64,000 bases of DNA. It comes from Armigeres subalbatus. Lineage: Eukaryota > Arthropoda > Insecta > Diptera > Culicidae. This document shows, in pieces, positions 20,140 to 30,755 of this stretch. The stretch spans positions 104,943,935 through 105,007,934 of the forward strand of contig NC_085139.1 of the NCBI RefSeq assembly GCF_024139115.2. The letters are read 5' to 3'. How positions within the stretch are numbered: the stretch's first letter is position 1; every line of letters starts with the position of its first letter. The position numbers and the translations under genes were made by a program. The notes below the pieces were generated by a model. The model saw only the letters and a list, made by a program, of their open reading frames with translations. It ran no database searches and was not told the origin of the DNA.

Positions 20140-20564
20140 GATTTCGGTCGACTTCTTCTATTTTTTTATTGAAAGTGCCTGCGCCGCCATGAGCCTCTGG
20201 GTCTACTTTGTCTGTGATGTTCCGCTGGGCTCCTCCAGTCTAATGCTTGTTAACAGATTTCGTTTTCGCCCCTACGTGAGGTGTGGCCAACCCAACCCCC
20301 ATTCCGATCCCAAATTTCAGTTGATATCGGCCTTTGGTGACAACGACGAAGAAGTTCGTTGTTTGAGATCCAGTTGTGAGGCCACCAGGTCCAAATTATG
20401 TACCGCAGGAATCTTTTGACACATGCAACCGTTGAGTGTTCTCTTCTGATACGCACCATGTTTCGCTCGACGGTCACAAAGCTTGACTCTGTCACTTTTC
20501 CAAGATCACGAAATACATCTGGTTTGTACGTCTGTATGCGGACTTGCACGACCTTGTTCCACAA
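20140..20564 (-). pseudogene. LINE C-terminal fragment (RTE-like)
   Basis: The minus frame contains WWPHNWISNNELLRRC and WVGHTSRRGENEIC, the conserved RT-tail motifs of the LINE family whose other parts are at 27570-27885 and 28725-30755. It continues in a broken frame to 20140 and ends in an A-rich stretch. A 5'-truncated dead copy. Confidence 0.6.
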
Positions 20565-20589
20565 TCCAGCTTATCGCAGCATTTTCCCT

Positions 20590-20800
20590 AACTTCTTCTT
20601 CTTCTTCTTCTTCTTCAATGGCTCTACATTCCAACTGGAACTTGGCCTGCTTTTCAAATTAGTATTCAATTAGCATTTCCTCAGCTTTCAATTAAGATTT
20701 TCTATGCCTGCCATTGCGTGAGTATGAATCTTGTGTGGCAAGTACAGAGATACACTATGGGCGTCGGGAAAGTTTCCAACCCGAAAACATCGTAGACCGG
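20590..20800 (-). repeat. SINE-like fragment with (GAA)n tail
   Basis: Begins with (TTC)n on the plus strand (20590-20615), followed by a body ending in the cgaaaacatcgtagaccg stretch seen next to SINE heads. The tRNA-like head is missing. Confidence 0.5.
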
Positions 20801-22774
20801 ACCGAGCTTTTGCTCGAAAGTCTACTAGAGACCCCTTTATTTTCCCTAACATTGTATTCAAATGTCTTTTCCTCGGACTTTTCAAACATTTCTTTACATT
20901 GGTGCTTCATCCTTGCTTCCGCTTAGTTGGTACGATTCGGCTTCTGACTTCGACCTAAAACAGATAAAAAAAATATAAAAGGTGCAGAATTGTGAACCTC
21001 AATGCGCAATACTTTCAGCATTTCATAATCGATTTCATGCTTACTATACCTACCATATTATGAGTTACCCACACCGTGAACAGTTCTAAACTACTTGTTG
21101 TAACCGATTTCATCTCATGATTTCTTCGATGAATCAAACAAATTTAACGAATCTTAATCTATGCAAACACAAACAATAATGATAGAAACACTCAAAACAT
21201 CACTACTTAATTTAGAACAGCTAATGCATGTTACGAAACTCAGAAAACAACACAAAACGAAAATCCTTAAACTACCAAACCAGAATAGAAGTAGTTATAT
21301 AACGCTTTGAAGTTAAATCCAGACGAAATCCGCTGTTTCTCGAACGGAAAGAATGAAACACACATACCACACAGCAAAACATATATCCAAAGGATGCCGA
21401 ATATTAAACCTAATGAATAGTAAATCTGCTTCAATATCAAAATTCGACACTAGTATCATTATATCAAGCTTCGTGCTATGAGCAACCCCCTTCTCGGAAC
21501 GGCAATCGTGTAGATTTCTATCTTTGTTATAACAAAACCGCCATTGGACTTTACGTTGATTCTTCCGCATCCCACCCAGTCGTTGTTCATTTGATTACCT
21601 GTACGGTTCGTAGTTTAGTTATTTCGATGATCCGAAGTTTAAGGTTAGAAACAAATTCCGTTTTTGAAACACAAACGAACGCGATTTCCCAAGGGAAACG
21701 CATAAACCATACCAAATTTTAAAAAATTAGTTCTAGATATTATAGGATATAGTTTCCAATTTTCCACTTCTCTTTGCATAAGTTCATGACATGTCCACAT
21801 CTAACTAGGATTTTTTTCATGCAATAGCTTCTACCTAACAGTCACACCGTTCTCTGATATCTATGTCTAGTTCGACTATAGCATCAAGCTGCCATCCAGA
21901 CTAAAAAAGAAGATTATATTCACATCCTACGTATAGATCAGTTCTACGATTAGTGTCGGTTATTTGTTGGGTCAAAATCTAACCATCCGTTTCAACAATA
22001 AAAGTCGTACAGCCCAAGAGAAGACGAAATAAACATAAAAATAAAGATGATTCATAGTTATCCTTGGTTTGTGTTCTATTCGTGAACAAATAGGTTAGAA
22101 GTTGGACGCTATGAAACAAATATTTAAAAAACGGAAAAACAATCAGCAAGACAACACTGATGAATGCAAAAGATGGCAAACAAGCAAAGAACACATTAGA
22201 CCACAAACTGGACGAAAGCATGAGAGAGAACAAAATCATGAAAAATAACAAGACAAAACAGAGAAAGTCGAGGGAAAGGAAGTCGTAAACTATTATAATC
22301 TGAGATAATATATAATATATATAAATGATATAAATTATATGAGAAATGCAAGAAAGTCATCAAATTGAAGAAGCTAGAAGGCATTGTAGCTTTTTGTTAT
22401 CTTGGCATAGAGCGAAAAGAACAACCTTCATTGTCCATTGTGTATGTGTTGGCAGTCCGCTCAATGCTCGCCAGTCTTCTTGTACACCGGCCGCACACGC
22501 ATTTCTTCCTCGATTGCACCCAACCAGCGAGAGTGGGGTCTATCCCGGAGCCGACGTCCTCTACCAGGTTCTGCTAAACATCACTTTTGCTGGTCTTTTT
22601 TTTCTTCCGCCATAAACACACTTTCCCTTTATCAATTCGCGATACTGGGCTGCTTTGGCGGCCCTTAAGCTCTCTGTTCACCCACGTCCAGCCACCCAAG
22701 TTCTCCGCATTGTCCAAACCCCCACCCACCAGTTGCTACTTGACCATAGAGTCCAATCTTATCGCCCGTCTTTT
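20801..22774. other. AT-rich non-coding region
   Basis: No gene, RNA or complete element recognised. Several AATAAA motifs near 22000-22045 could end the RhoGAP93B transcript. Confidence 0.5.
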
Positions 22775-22854
22775 TGCCTTTCTCGTATACTAAGTATACG
22801 GTAAAGGCTATATGATCGCTCCAAAAACAAACTTTTTATAGTAGGCTCGGAGAC

Positions 22855-23052
22855 AAAAGATATTTTAGTTACTAGATAAAGATTGTCGCTGTCGTCGCTG
22901 TCCGGAACATCTTTTGCTGGCGAGGATAGGGGAGCTAAATGTCAAAGAAGGAAAATCCATACTATTTGACAGGTATGTACCACACATGTTTCGGACAGCA
23001 GAACAAAGGGAACCGAAGCGACAATCTTCATCTAGTAACTAAAATATCTTTT
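22855..23052. mobile_element. 198-bp MITE with perfect 8-bp target duplication
   Basis: TIRs of about 35 bp start AAAAGATATTTTAGTTACTA at both ends. tcggagac flanks both sides (22847-22854, 23053-23060). The 8-bp duplication suggests hAT or a similar superfamily. Confidence 0.8.
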
Positions 23053-23109
23053 TCGGAGACCCACAATGTTATATACCAATCGACTCAGCTCGACGAATTG
23101 AGGTGATGT

Positions 23110-23140
<31 letters not shown>

Positions 23141-23154
23141 CGCACCAAAAGAGC

Positions 23155-23805
23155 AAAAAGTCTCGCTCACTTTTTTGTACTTACCCTTGACCGATTTCTT
23201 CGCAACAGGTTGCATTTGACGCAGTATTCTGCCCCATTGTTTCCTATTGAAAATTGGCCGGTTCGGACTATGGGCTTGGGAGTTATGGCCAAAATACTTT
23301 TTCTCATAAAAAAGCGCGTAAAAAAGTCTCGCTCACTTTTTTTGTACTTCCCCTTGACCGATTTCTTCCCAACAGGTTGCATTTGACGCAATATTCTGCC
23401 CCATTGTTTCCTATTGAAAATTGGCCGGATCGGACTATGGGCTTGAGAGTTATGGCCAAAATACTTTTTCTCATAAAAAAGCGCGTAAAAAAGTCTCGCT
23501 CACTTTTTTTGTACTTCCCCTTGACCGATTTCTTCGCAACAGGTTGCATTTGACGCAGTATTTTGCCCCATTGTTTCCTATTGAAAATTGGCCGGATCGG
23601 ACTATGGACTTGGGAGTTATGGCCAAAATACTTTTTCTCATAAAAAAGCGCGTAAAAAAGTCTCGCTCACTTTTTTTGTACTTACCGTTGACCGATTTCT
23701 TCGCAACAGGTTGCATTTGACGCAGTATTCTGCCCCATTGTTTCCTATTGAAAATTGGCCGGATCGGACTATGGGCTTGGGAGTTATGCCCAAAATACTA
23801 TTTTT
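23155..23805 (+). repeat. Four-copy 167-bp tandem repeat
   Basis: Copies begin with tctcgctcac at 23161, 23327, 23494 and 23661, spacing 166-167 bp, and differ by a few bases each. The open frames across them are a by-product of repetition. Confidence 0.9.
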
Positions 23806-23822
23806 ACCGCACGAGAAAGGCA

Positions 23823-24009
23823 TCATCACCGCTAGGTGGATTAATCTGGGTTTTTTAGTTCCTTTTGATTTGATTGGTAGCGATAAATCAAACTCTCTCC
23901 AACGAAATGGTTCTGTTGGCACTTGCGACTTGGATGACTATTCGACGAAACACGTTATTCCACTTTCTACGGTTACATTTCGTTTTGAGCGCAACTACCC
24001 AGACTGGAA
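23823..24009. other. Short non-coding spacer
   Basis: Contains the sequence caccgctaggtggattaatc directly after the composite element. Nothing else recognised. Confidence 0.4.
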
Positions 24010-24465
24010 CAACTCTCTACTCCAGTATCAGCATCGAGGATGAACGACAGCTAATAGACGCCAACTATACTGCCTCTCGGACCACACGATCCTTGCTGTT
24101 TTACCCGATTTTTCGCATGAATAGTTTACATGGTTGTTGAAATTCAACCGTTTGTCGATCATCACTCCTAGATGTCTCAGAGTCGTCACCTATAGTATGT
24201 CGTACCCTCCCACGGTAAACTGCATCCGATGGATCAGTTTTCAGCTTGACTCCATTTATGTGCAGTGTTGCAGCGAGGGTCTCCCAGCTGGAACTGTTAA
24301 ACGCGTTTTTGATGTCAATCGTTTATTACGCAGAACCGATTGCCGTATTTCTTCAGTTCTTGAACGCCCGCTCTGCAACTGAAACGATTATTCTGATTGC
24401 ATTCACCGTTGAAGTGCAATTTCGGAATTCAAACTGCTTTTTCGATAAGCTTTGTATAAGCGTTT
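24010..24465 (-). pseudogene. R1-clade RT fragment with internal deletion
   Basis: Minus-strand reading gives STVNAIRIIVSVAERAF, then TIDIKNAFNSSSWETLAATL (RT catalytic block A), joined directly to a thumb-like block related to INGVKLK. Several stops are present and the FADD block is missing. It abuts the RTE relic at 24466-26560. Confidence 0.6.
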
Positions 24466-26560
24466 GTGCAGGCAAGTGGCTAGCTTTTCCGGGCCCATCT
24501 TGATGAGCTCAGCTTCGATACCATCCTTACCAGCTCCTTTATTGGTCTTTAGCATCCTTAACTTCCCTCAAGGTAGGGGCTAGTTGGCTTCCATCGTCCG
24601 CTGAACTGACGTAGTCATCTCTTCCGCTGCCTTGACGTTCACTGCCTGTACTCTCAGCGCCATTTAAATTTTCCTCGTAGTGCTGCTTCCATCTTTCGAT
24701 CACCACACGTTCATCCGTCAAGATGCTCCCATCATTGTCCTTGCACATTTCGGCTCGCGGCAAGAAGTCTTTGTGGGATGCGTTGAGCTCCTGATAGAAC
24801 TTGCGTGTTTCTTGAGAATGGCACAGCTGTTCCATCTCCTCGCACTCCGCTTCTTCCAGGCGGCGTTTCTTCTCCTGAAAAAGGCGGGTCTACTGTCTCC
24901 GCTTCAGTTTTTAATGTTCCACGTTCTGCCGGGTACCTTGCTGTAGCGCGACCGCCCGCGTTGCTTCATTCTCTTCCATAATCTGTCTGCACTCTTCGTC
25001 GAGCCAATCGTTCCGTCGACTTCGTCCCACATACCCGACGTTGTTCTCCGCTGCGTCGTTAATGGCTGCTTTGATTGTATTCCAGTAGTTCTCAAGAGGG
25101 GCCCCATCGAGCTCACCCTCTTCCGGCAACGCTGCCTCGAGATGCTGCGCGTATGCAGTGGCGACATTAGGTTGCTTCAGTCGCTCTTGGTCGTCGGCAT
25201 CGTCGTCGGCGGTCGTCGGCACCGAACATTGTTGATGACGGATATTTTTGGGCGCAGTTTAACCATCACCAGATAGTGGTCAGAGTCGATGTTTGCGCCA
25301 TGATGTGTCCTGACGTCGATAATGTCGGAGAAGTGCCGTCCATCAATCAGAACGTAGTCGATTTGGGATTCGGTCTGCAGTGGTGAAATTCAGGAGTACA
25401 GATACGGAGGGCTGTTTTGGAAGTAGGCAATATTCTTGGAGGCGGCGAAATCAATTAGTCGTAGGCCGTTTTCGTTCATCAGCCGGTGACCTCTGAACTT
25501 TCCAATAGTCGGTCTAAACTCCTCCTCTTGGCCAACCTGAGCGTTCAAATTTTCTATGATGATTTTGACGTCGTGGCTTAGGCAGCTGTCGTACTCACGT
25601 TCCAGCTGCGCGTGGAATGTGTCCTTATCAGCATCAGTGCTTCCGGAGTGTGGGCTATGGACGTTGATTATGCTGAAGTTGAAGAACCGGCCTTTGATCC
25701 TCAATCTGCACATGCTCTCATTGATCGGCCACCACCCGATCACGCGCCTTTGCATATCTCCCATCACTATGAAAGCTGTTCCTAGCTCGTGTGTGTTGCC
25801 GCAGCTCTGGTAGATGGTAGGATTACCTCTAAACGGTCGCACCATTGGTCCCTTCCAACAAACATCCTGCAGCGCTACGATGCCGAATCCACGGTCCTCG
25901 AGTACATCGGCGAGTATGCGTGTGCTCCCGATGAAGTTGAGAGATTTGCAGTTCCACCAACCGAGTTTCCAATCGCTAGTCCCTTTTTGTCGCAGTGGTC
26001 TTCGCTGATGGTTCCGGTCCATACTCTCTTGTTGATTGTACGTTGCGTATGTTTTGGCTTGGAGGGCCTGACACCAAACCCCCTATATTTTCGGAGGACC
26101 ATTCCTCCTTATTCCCGGTGGACCATGGTGCACAGTTTCACTTAGAGTCCCTCGCTAGCACTCGTACGATGATCAGCCGCCCTTAACATGGAGAACAGAC
26201 GCTGTTGTGAGCCGACCCTGACATGGGGAACAGACGCTCAGTAAGATTTGCAGCTCAGGAGAGGTGCTCCCCTTCCCTGTCAGCATACGATCGTAGTTCC
26301 CACCGGGGTTGGTTACCCGATCTTCCCTAAGGTTGCTCGTATCCCGGCCAGCACCACGGGGAGGTAGGGATAGGAGTTGCTGAGTAAGAGGCTACGGACC
26401 GCTGTGCCAGTGGATATATATCAGCTTCCACACTGATATTCTTCCCTCCCCCGTCATACGGGAGTTTGGCAGAAGGAAGGTCGTGCGATATATGCCATCA
26501 CAAATATTGCCCTTCGCTCGCTTTCAAATCGACTTCTATAAAAACATTCTTCATGCCTGC
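24466..26560 (-). pseudogene. JAM/RTE-like LINE, 5' half
   Basis: The endonuclease block (26022-25390) begins KLGWWNCKSLN. Its catalytic motif reads ENLNAQVG, where active APE domains have DFNA, so a catalytic Asp is replaced. The following blocks (25222-24904, 24835-24539) are the linker and RT N-terminus up to REVKDAK. Frameshifts lie between blocks. 26170-26560 is the probable 5' UTR and promoter segment. The 3' half is missing, which is unusual because LINE copies normally lose their 5' end. Confidence 0.7.
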
Positions 26561-27439
26561 CGTATCCTAACGGAACTATCAATTCTATACTTTCGCCTCT
26601 AATTGTATCATGAACATGTACGTCTAAGTTTGGAAGATGATATTAGCATTTCCATATCAAGTATATATAGCTTTAAGGTTACTTGGGCTGATTTCACTCT
26701 CCATGCACTGCGACAGCCCGGTAAGGATTATCTTTTCCACAAACCTGCCCAGTGCTTCCAGCAGGCAAGTAACCTAGACCATGATTTCCCAAACTGTGGG
26801 TCGCGAAAGTCAAATCTTGATTCATACTTCTGTCTATATTTTGTCTCACAATTCTTTAACAGATTTTAGATAAGGATTAGATAAGGATCTTAAACCAATC
26901 CTAATCCAAATCAATACCAATTAAAAATTCAATTCAAATCAAAATCCAATCCTAATCTAATCCAAATCCATTCGAAATCCATTCTAAATCCTCTACGTGA
27001 TGAACTTATACCACAGACAAACAGACGTAACAGTTTGAACATTTTTCAGAAAAATCCATCGCCCAACTCCTCTACCACCATCTTGCGAGCATGTTGCACG
27101 AAACAAGGTTTCGTATGACATTGTCACCAGAAGGCGCTGGAGTGAAATGTCAAACTCGAAGGATTACGACGCTAGCGCCTCTAGTTGTGAAACGCGCAAT
27201 CGATCAAATTCAAATTGGTCGTTGAAGTTATGGTTGATGGAAATTTCTCTAGTGTTACGTCTGTTTGTCTGTGCTTATACATTACATTCATAAAAATTCA
27301 CGAAAATAAAGTTAATCTAATCTAAAACCAATCCAACCGAATTCGAATTTAAATCCCATCCAAACACAATCCAAATAGAATAAAAAATTGATGAGATTTT
27401 AGTAGGTAAATACAATGGTGCGGGTATGGAGCAATTTGT
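26561..27439. other. Non-coding with (AATCC)-rich simple repeat
   Basis: Degenerate aatccaaatcc-type repeats at 26880-27000 and 27300-27400 flank a MITE (27012-27273). No gene. Confidence 0.6.
27012..27273. mobile_element. 262-bp MITE with perfect 21-bp TIRs
   Basis: Both ends read CACAGACAAACAGACGTAAC plus A. The 7-bp flank cttatac is repeated at 27005-27011 and 27274-27280. Non-coding. Confidence 0.85.
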
Positions 27440-27575
27440 TATGATTCATCTTGTCTAACTTTGCTTCTCTTGCGGGTTGTACGGTTTTTTGTTGTTTGGA
27501 TTTGGCTGAGCCATACACTCAAGTGCAACTCTCTAAGCGTTCAAGAAGGTTTGTGGTAATAAATACGACTTTAAT
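27440..27575 (+). pseudogene. Small RT fragment of a Mag-type gypsy element
   Basis: Encodes FASLAGCTVFCCLDL followed by YTQVQLS, closely matching the RT at 6600-6720 on the other strand. Only about 130 bp remain. Confidence 0.75.
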
Positions 27576-27885
27576 ACGATGTAATTTGGTGCGTTCACTT
27601 ATCTGCCTGTTTTTCCAGATATTTCTTAAACTCGCAAAGGCAGCCCTTGCTTTCTTAAACCGTGCGCCTATGTCGATCTTGGTACCGCCGTCTGACGCAA
27701 TTTGGCTACCAAAATATTGGAAGCTTTCAACATTTTCCACTGGTTGCCCGGCTACTGTGAAACTGGAAGGGGTCACCGTGTTTACATCCAACGATTTGGT
27801 TTTGTTGACGTTGATGACTAAACCTGCCGAGGAGTAGCGCTCGGCAAGGTCGTTGAGCTTACTCTGCATATCTGAATATATTGTA
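27570..27885 (-). pseudogene. RTE-like LINE, RT C-terminal half
   Basis: DMQSKLNDLAERYSSAGL, then FQYFGSQIASDGG and RFKKARAAFASLRNIW, are RT palm/thumb motifs. This appears to be the downstream part of the LINE whose 5' part is at 28725-30755. The RT catalytic middle is missing, and a plus-strand segment (27886-28724) lies between. Confidence 0.7.
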
Positions 27886-28724
27886 ATATTTGGTCGAAGA
27901 AACCGCTGTTTGAAACCGCTTGTTGTTGACGTTAAGTTTATGTGGTTTGAAAGCATATAAAAACCGTTTGAAAGTTTTAAAAGATTCTACCATTCTCAAC
28001 GCATCTGTTGAGCAGTGTTTAATCAGTCAGAATACGTGTATTTCCATCGTAATTTATTACACAGAAGCCTACCAGTCATCATTCCCGTAAGCAATCGCAA
28101 AGATGCAGTGCAACAAATGCTATCATACCGTTGATCGCAACAATGAACGCTTTACAGTATGTGAAGGCAATTGTGCGAAAGGGTACCACGCTGCCTGTTT
28201 AGGATTGTCGGAGGCAATGGTGTGTGCATTGTTATCCAAAAATATCATTTGGATGTGTGATGAGTGCCTGCAACGTTTTCGCACCGCTCGTGACGCCCAA
28301 TACAAAATAGACTTTGTGCAGCATGATAAGTCGGCTACAGTTGAATCTGATATTGCCGAGTTGAAGAAAAAAGTGAATGATATAATGGACTCGCTTCCAT
28401 CGGTTACTGCCCGACAAACACAACGTCAACAACCGACTAGAGCGGTTCATTCGACTCCTGTATCGTCATCATGTAGAGATATTCTTCTGGATGGCACAAA
28501 GGATTACGCTGATCTTAATTCGCAAAATTCTACAATCTTCGATGACGCCCCCAACATTTCCGCCGAGTATGCAGAAGAAACATTTTCTTTATTCTTCACA
28601 AATATTGAGATCCACACCGATGAAAAAGAAATTGATCGATTAGTACGTGAAAGCCTAGACTTTGATGTTTCAGATCAAATATACGTTAGGAAGCTGATTC
28701 CGAAGGGTAGACAATGGGGTAGTC
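27886..28724 (+). pseudogene. ORF1 of a CR1/Jockey-type LINE with PHD finger
   Basis: The frame from the ATG at 28103 runs 208 codons. Residues 3-55 form a PHD finger (CNKCYHTV, CEGNCAKGYHAACLG, MCDECL; C4HC3 order). A coiled-coil-like stretch (residues 80-95) follows, then a region resembling the RNA-binding part of CR1-type ORF1 (residues 155-205). The sequence stops abruptly at 28724, where minus-strand LINE sequence starts, so it is 3'-truncated. 27886-28102 would be its 5' UTR. An alternative is a host PHD gene fragment, but the context favours a LINE. Confidence 0.55.
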
Positions 28725-30755
28725 AATGAATACCAAGTAAAGGGACTCTTGGAATTCGTTGACTTGCTCCAGAATGATGCGGAGCGTGACAATATGGTCC
28801 ACACAGGATCTTCCGGCACGGAATCCGGCTTGCTGCCGCCGGAGAGTCGCATCGATCTTCTCCTGAATCCGGGCTAGGATAATTTTGCACAGAACTTTGA
28901 AAACGGTACACAGCAACATAATGCCTCACCAGTTATCGCATACAGTCAGGTCACCCTTTTTGGGTACCTCACTAAGATACCTTGCATCCAGTCGACCGGG
29001 AAAGTGGCGGTGTCCCAGATATTACGAAATAAACGATGCAGTAGTTGAGCGGATGTCATGGGGTCAGCTTTGAGCATCTCGGCTGATATGCGGTCGACCC
29101 CTGGGGCTTTATTCGATTTCATGCTTTGGATGGCTGTTTGAATCTCTAGCAGTGATGGAGCTTCGGTATTGACGCGTGTTATACATCGGATCCTAGGCAG
29201 ATCATGCCGTGGTGGTGATGGCCTTGCTGGCACTTGAAAAAGTTGTTCGAAGTGCTCGAACCAGCGTTTCAGCTGGTCAGTTGGGTCGGTCAATAACTGA
29301 TCATTCGCGTCTTTCACAGGCATCGATGCACCGGAGACGAGCCAGCCTCGGGTGGAAGTTTCCTTAATAAAGACATAAAAAAAAGCATCGTTGCATTCAT
29401 CTTCGCCATGCTTAAGCGTCGTGAGATATCGTAGAGGAGGCGAATGTCCCCGTTGCGGCGGCTCTCTCTTCTTCGTCGGCCAGAGAGTCTGCCCACGCTC
29501 GCTTGTCCCGTCGACATGAGCGTTTTACTTCCTTCTCAAGAGCCGCGTATCGTTGACGGGCTAAGACTTTGGCTCCTCTGGTTTTTGATCGCTCTATCGC
29601 GGCTTTGGCTTCTCTTCGCTCCTCTAGCTTCCTCCAGGTCTCATCGGTAATCCATTGTTTTCTCTGGGTGCGTAGTTCGCCCAGATTGTTCTCGCTTTTG
29701 GCGATGAAGACATTCTTGATGGCGGTCCATTGGTCTTCCACGCTGCCACCTTGCGGAATATCTACGGCACGCGTCTCCAGTTCTTCAACGAAGGACCGTT
29801 TCACCGTGGCATCTTCCAGTCTGCGTGTGTTGAACTCCTCCTGCCGTCCAACTCTTTCCTCCTGCCGACGAATCCGCGCAATGCGCAGGCGTATTTCGCC
29901 GATGAGGAGGTGATGATCAGACGCGATATCGGCACTACGTATATTCCGTACATCAAGAAGGCTCTGTTTCCATTTTCGGCTGATGCAGATATGGTCGATT
30001 TAATTTTCTATAAAGCCGTCACGGGAGACCCACGTGACCTTGTGAACCGGTCGATGAGGGAAGAGTGATCCCCCGATCACCAAGTTGTTATTACCACAAA
30101 ATTCTGCGAACAGCTCTCTGTTTTCGCTCATTTCTCCGAGACCATGGCGTCCCATAATGCGCTCATGGTTCGAGTTGTCGGATCCGATCTTCGCATTGAA
30201 GTCGCCCAAACAGATCTTGATATCACCCTTCGGAATTCTATCTACGACGGCATTGAGTTGACTGTAGAAGTTCTCTTTGTCTTGCAGATCGGCAGCATCG
30301 GTTGGCGCATAACATTGGATTATAGTAAGGTTTCGGACCCGTGTTCTAAATCTGGCAACGATTATCCTTTCACTTATAGGTTCCCACTTCATAAGCGCAG
30401 AGTGTAGGAAGCCAACTCCGCGGGGCTTCTTCTTCTTCTTCTTATTGGCATTACATCCCCACACTGGGACAGAGCCGCCTCGCAGCTTAGTGTTCATTAA
30501 GCACTTCCACAGTTATTAACTGCGAGGTTTCTAAGCCAGGCTACCATTTTTGCATTCGTATATCATGAGGCTAACACAATGATACTTTTATGCCCAGGGA
30601 AGTCGAGATAATTTCCAATCCGAAAATTGTCTAGACCGGCACCGGGAATCGAACCCAGCCACCCTCAGCATGGTCTTGCTTTTTGTAGCCGCGCGTCTTA
30701 CCGCACGGCTAAGGAGGGCCCCCGCGGGGCTAGTTACGCCAATGAAATTATGTAG
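28725..30755 (-). pseudogene. RTE-like LINE, endonuclease and RT N-terminal half
   Basis: The APE endonuclease (30407-30000) has GDFNAKIGSD. Its end (30000-29880) carries the SADIASDHHLL motif in another frame. The linker (29804-29412) is Arg/Lys-rich. RT blocks are SNKAPGVDRISAEML (29323-28946) and QQAGFRAGRSCVDHI (28919-28750), ending at LVFIDY, the first catalytic Asp. At least three frameshifts occur, and a SINE interrupts the 5' end (30428-30721). The 3' remainder is probably 27570-27885. Confidence 0.75.
30428..30721 (-). repeat. tRNA-derived SINE with 10-bp target duplication
   Basis: 294 bp, same family as 16776-17060. ccgcggggct flanks both sides (30418-30427, 30722-30731). The (TTC)n start on the plus strand is its 3' tail, and the B box gggaatcgaacc lies at the other end. 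Confidence 0.88.

Larger units (their letters stand above)
22775..23822. mobile_element. Composite TIR element with internal minisatellite
   Basis: The ends are inverted repeats of 12 bp (tgcctttctcgt at 22775-22786, acgagaaaggca at 23811-23822). Inside are a nested MITE (22855-23052), a (TG)n run near 23115 and a 167-bp tandem array (23155-23805). No transposase. No clear target duplication was found. Confidence 0.55.

Noticed and set aside
23114..24043. Chain of about 90-150 codon frames on both strands
   Set aside because: They repeat with the 167-bp unit and have no family resemblance.
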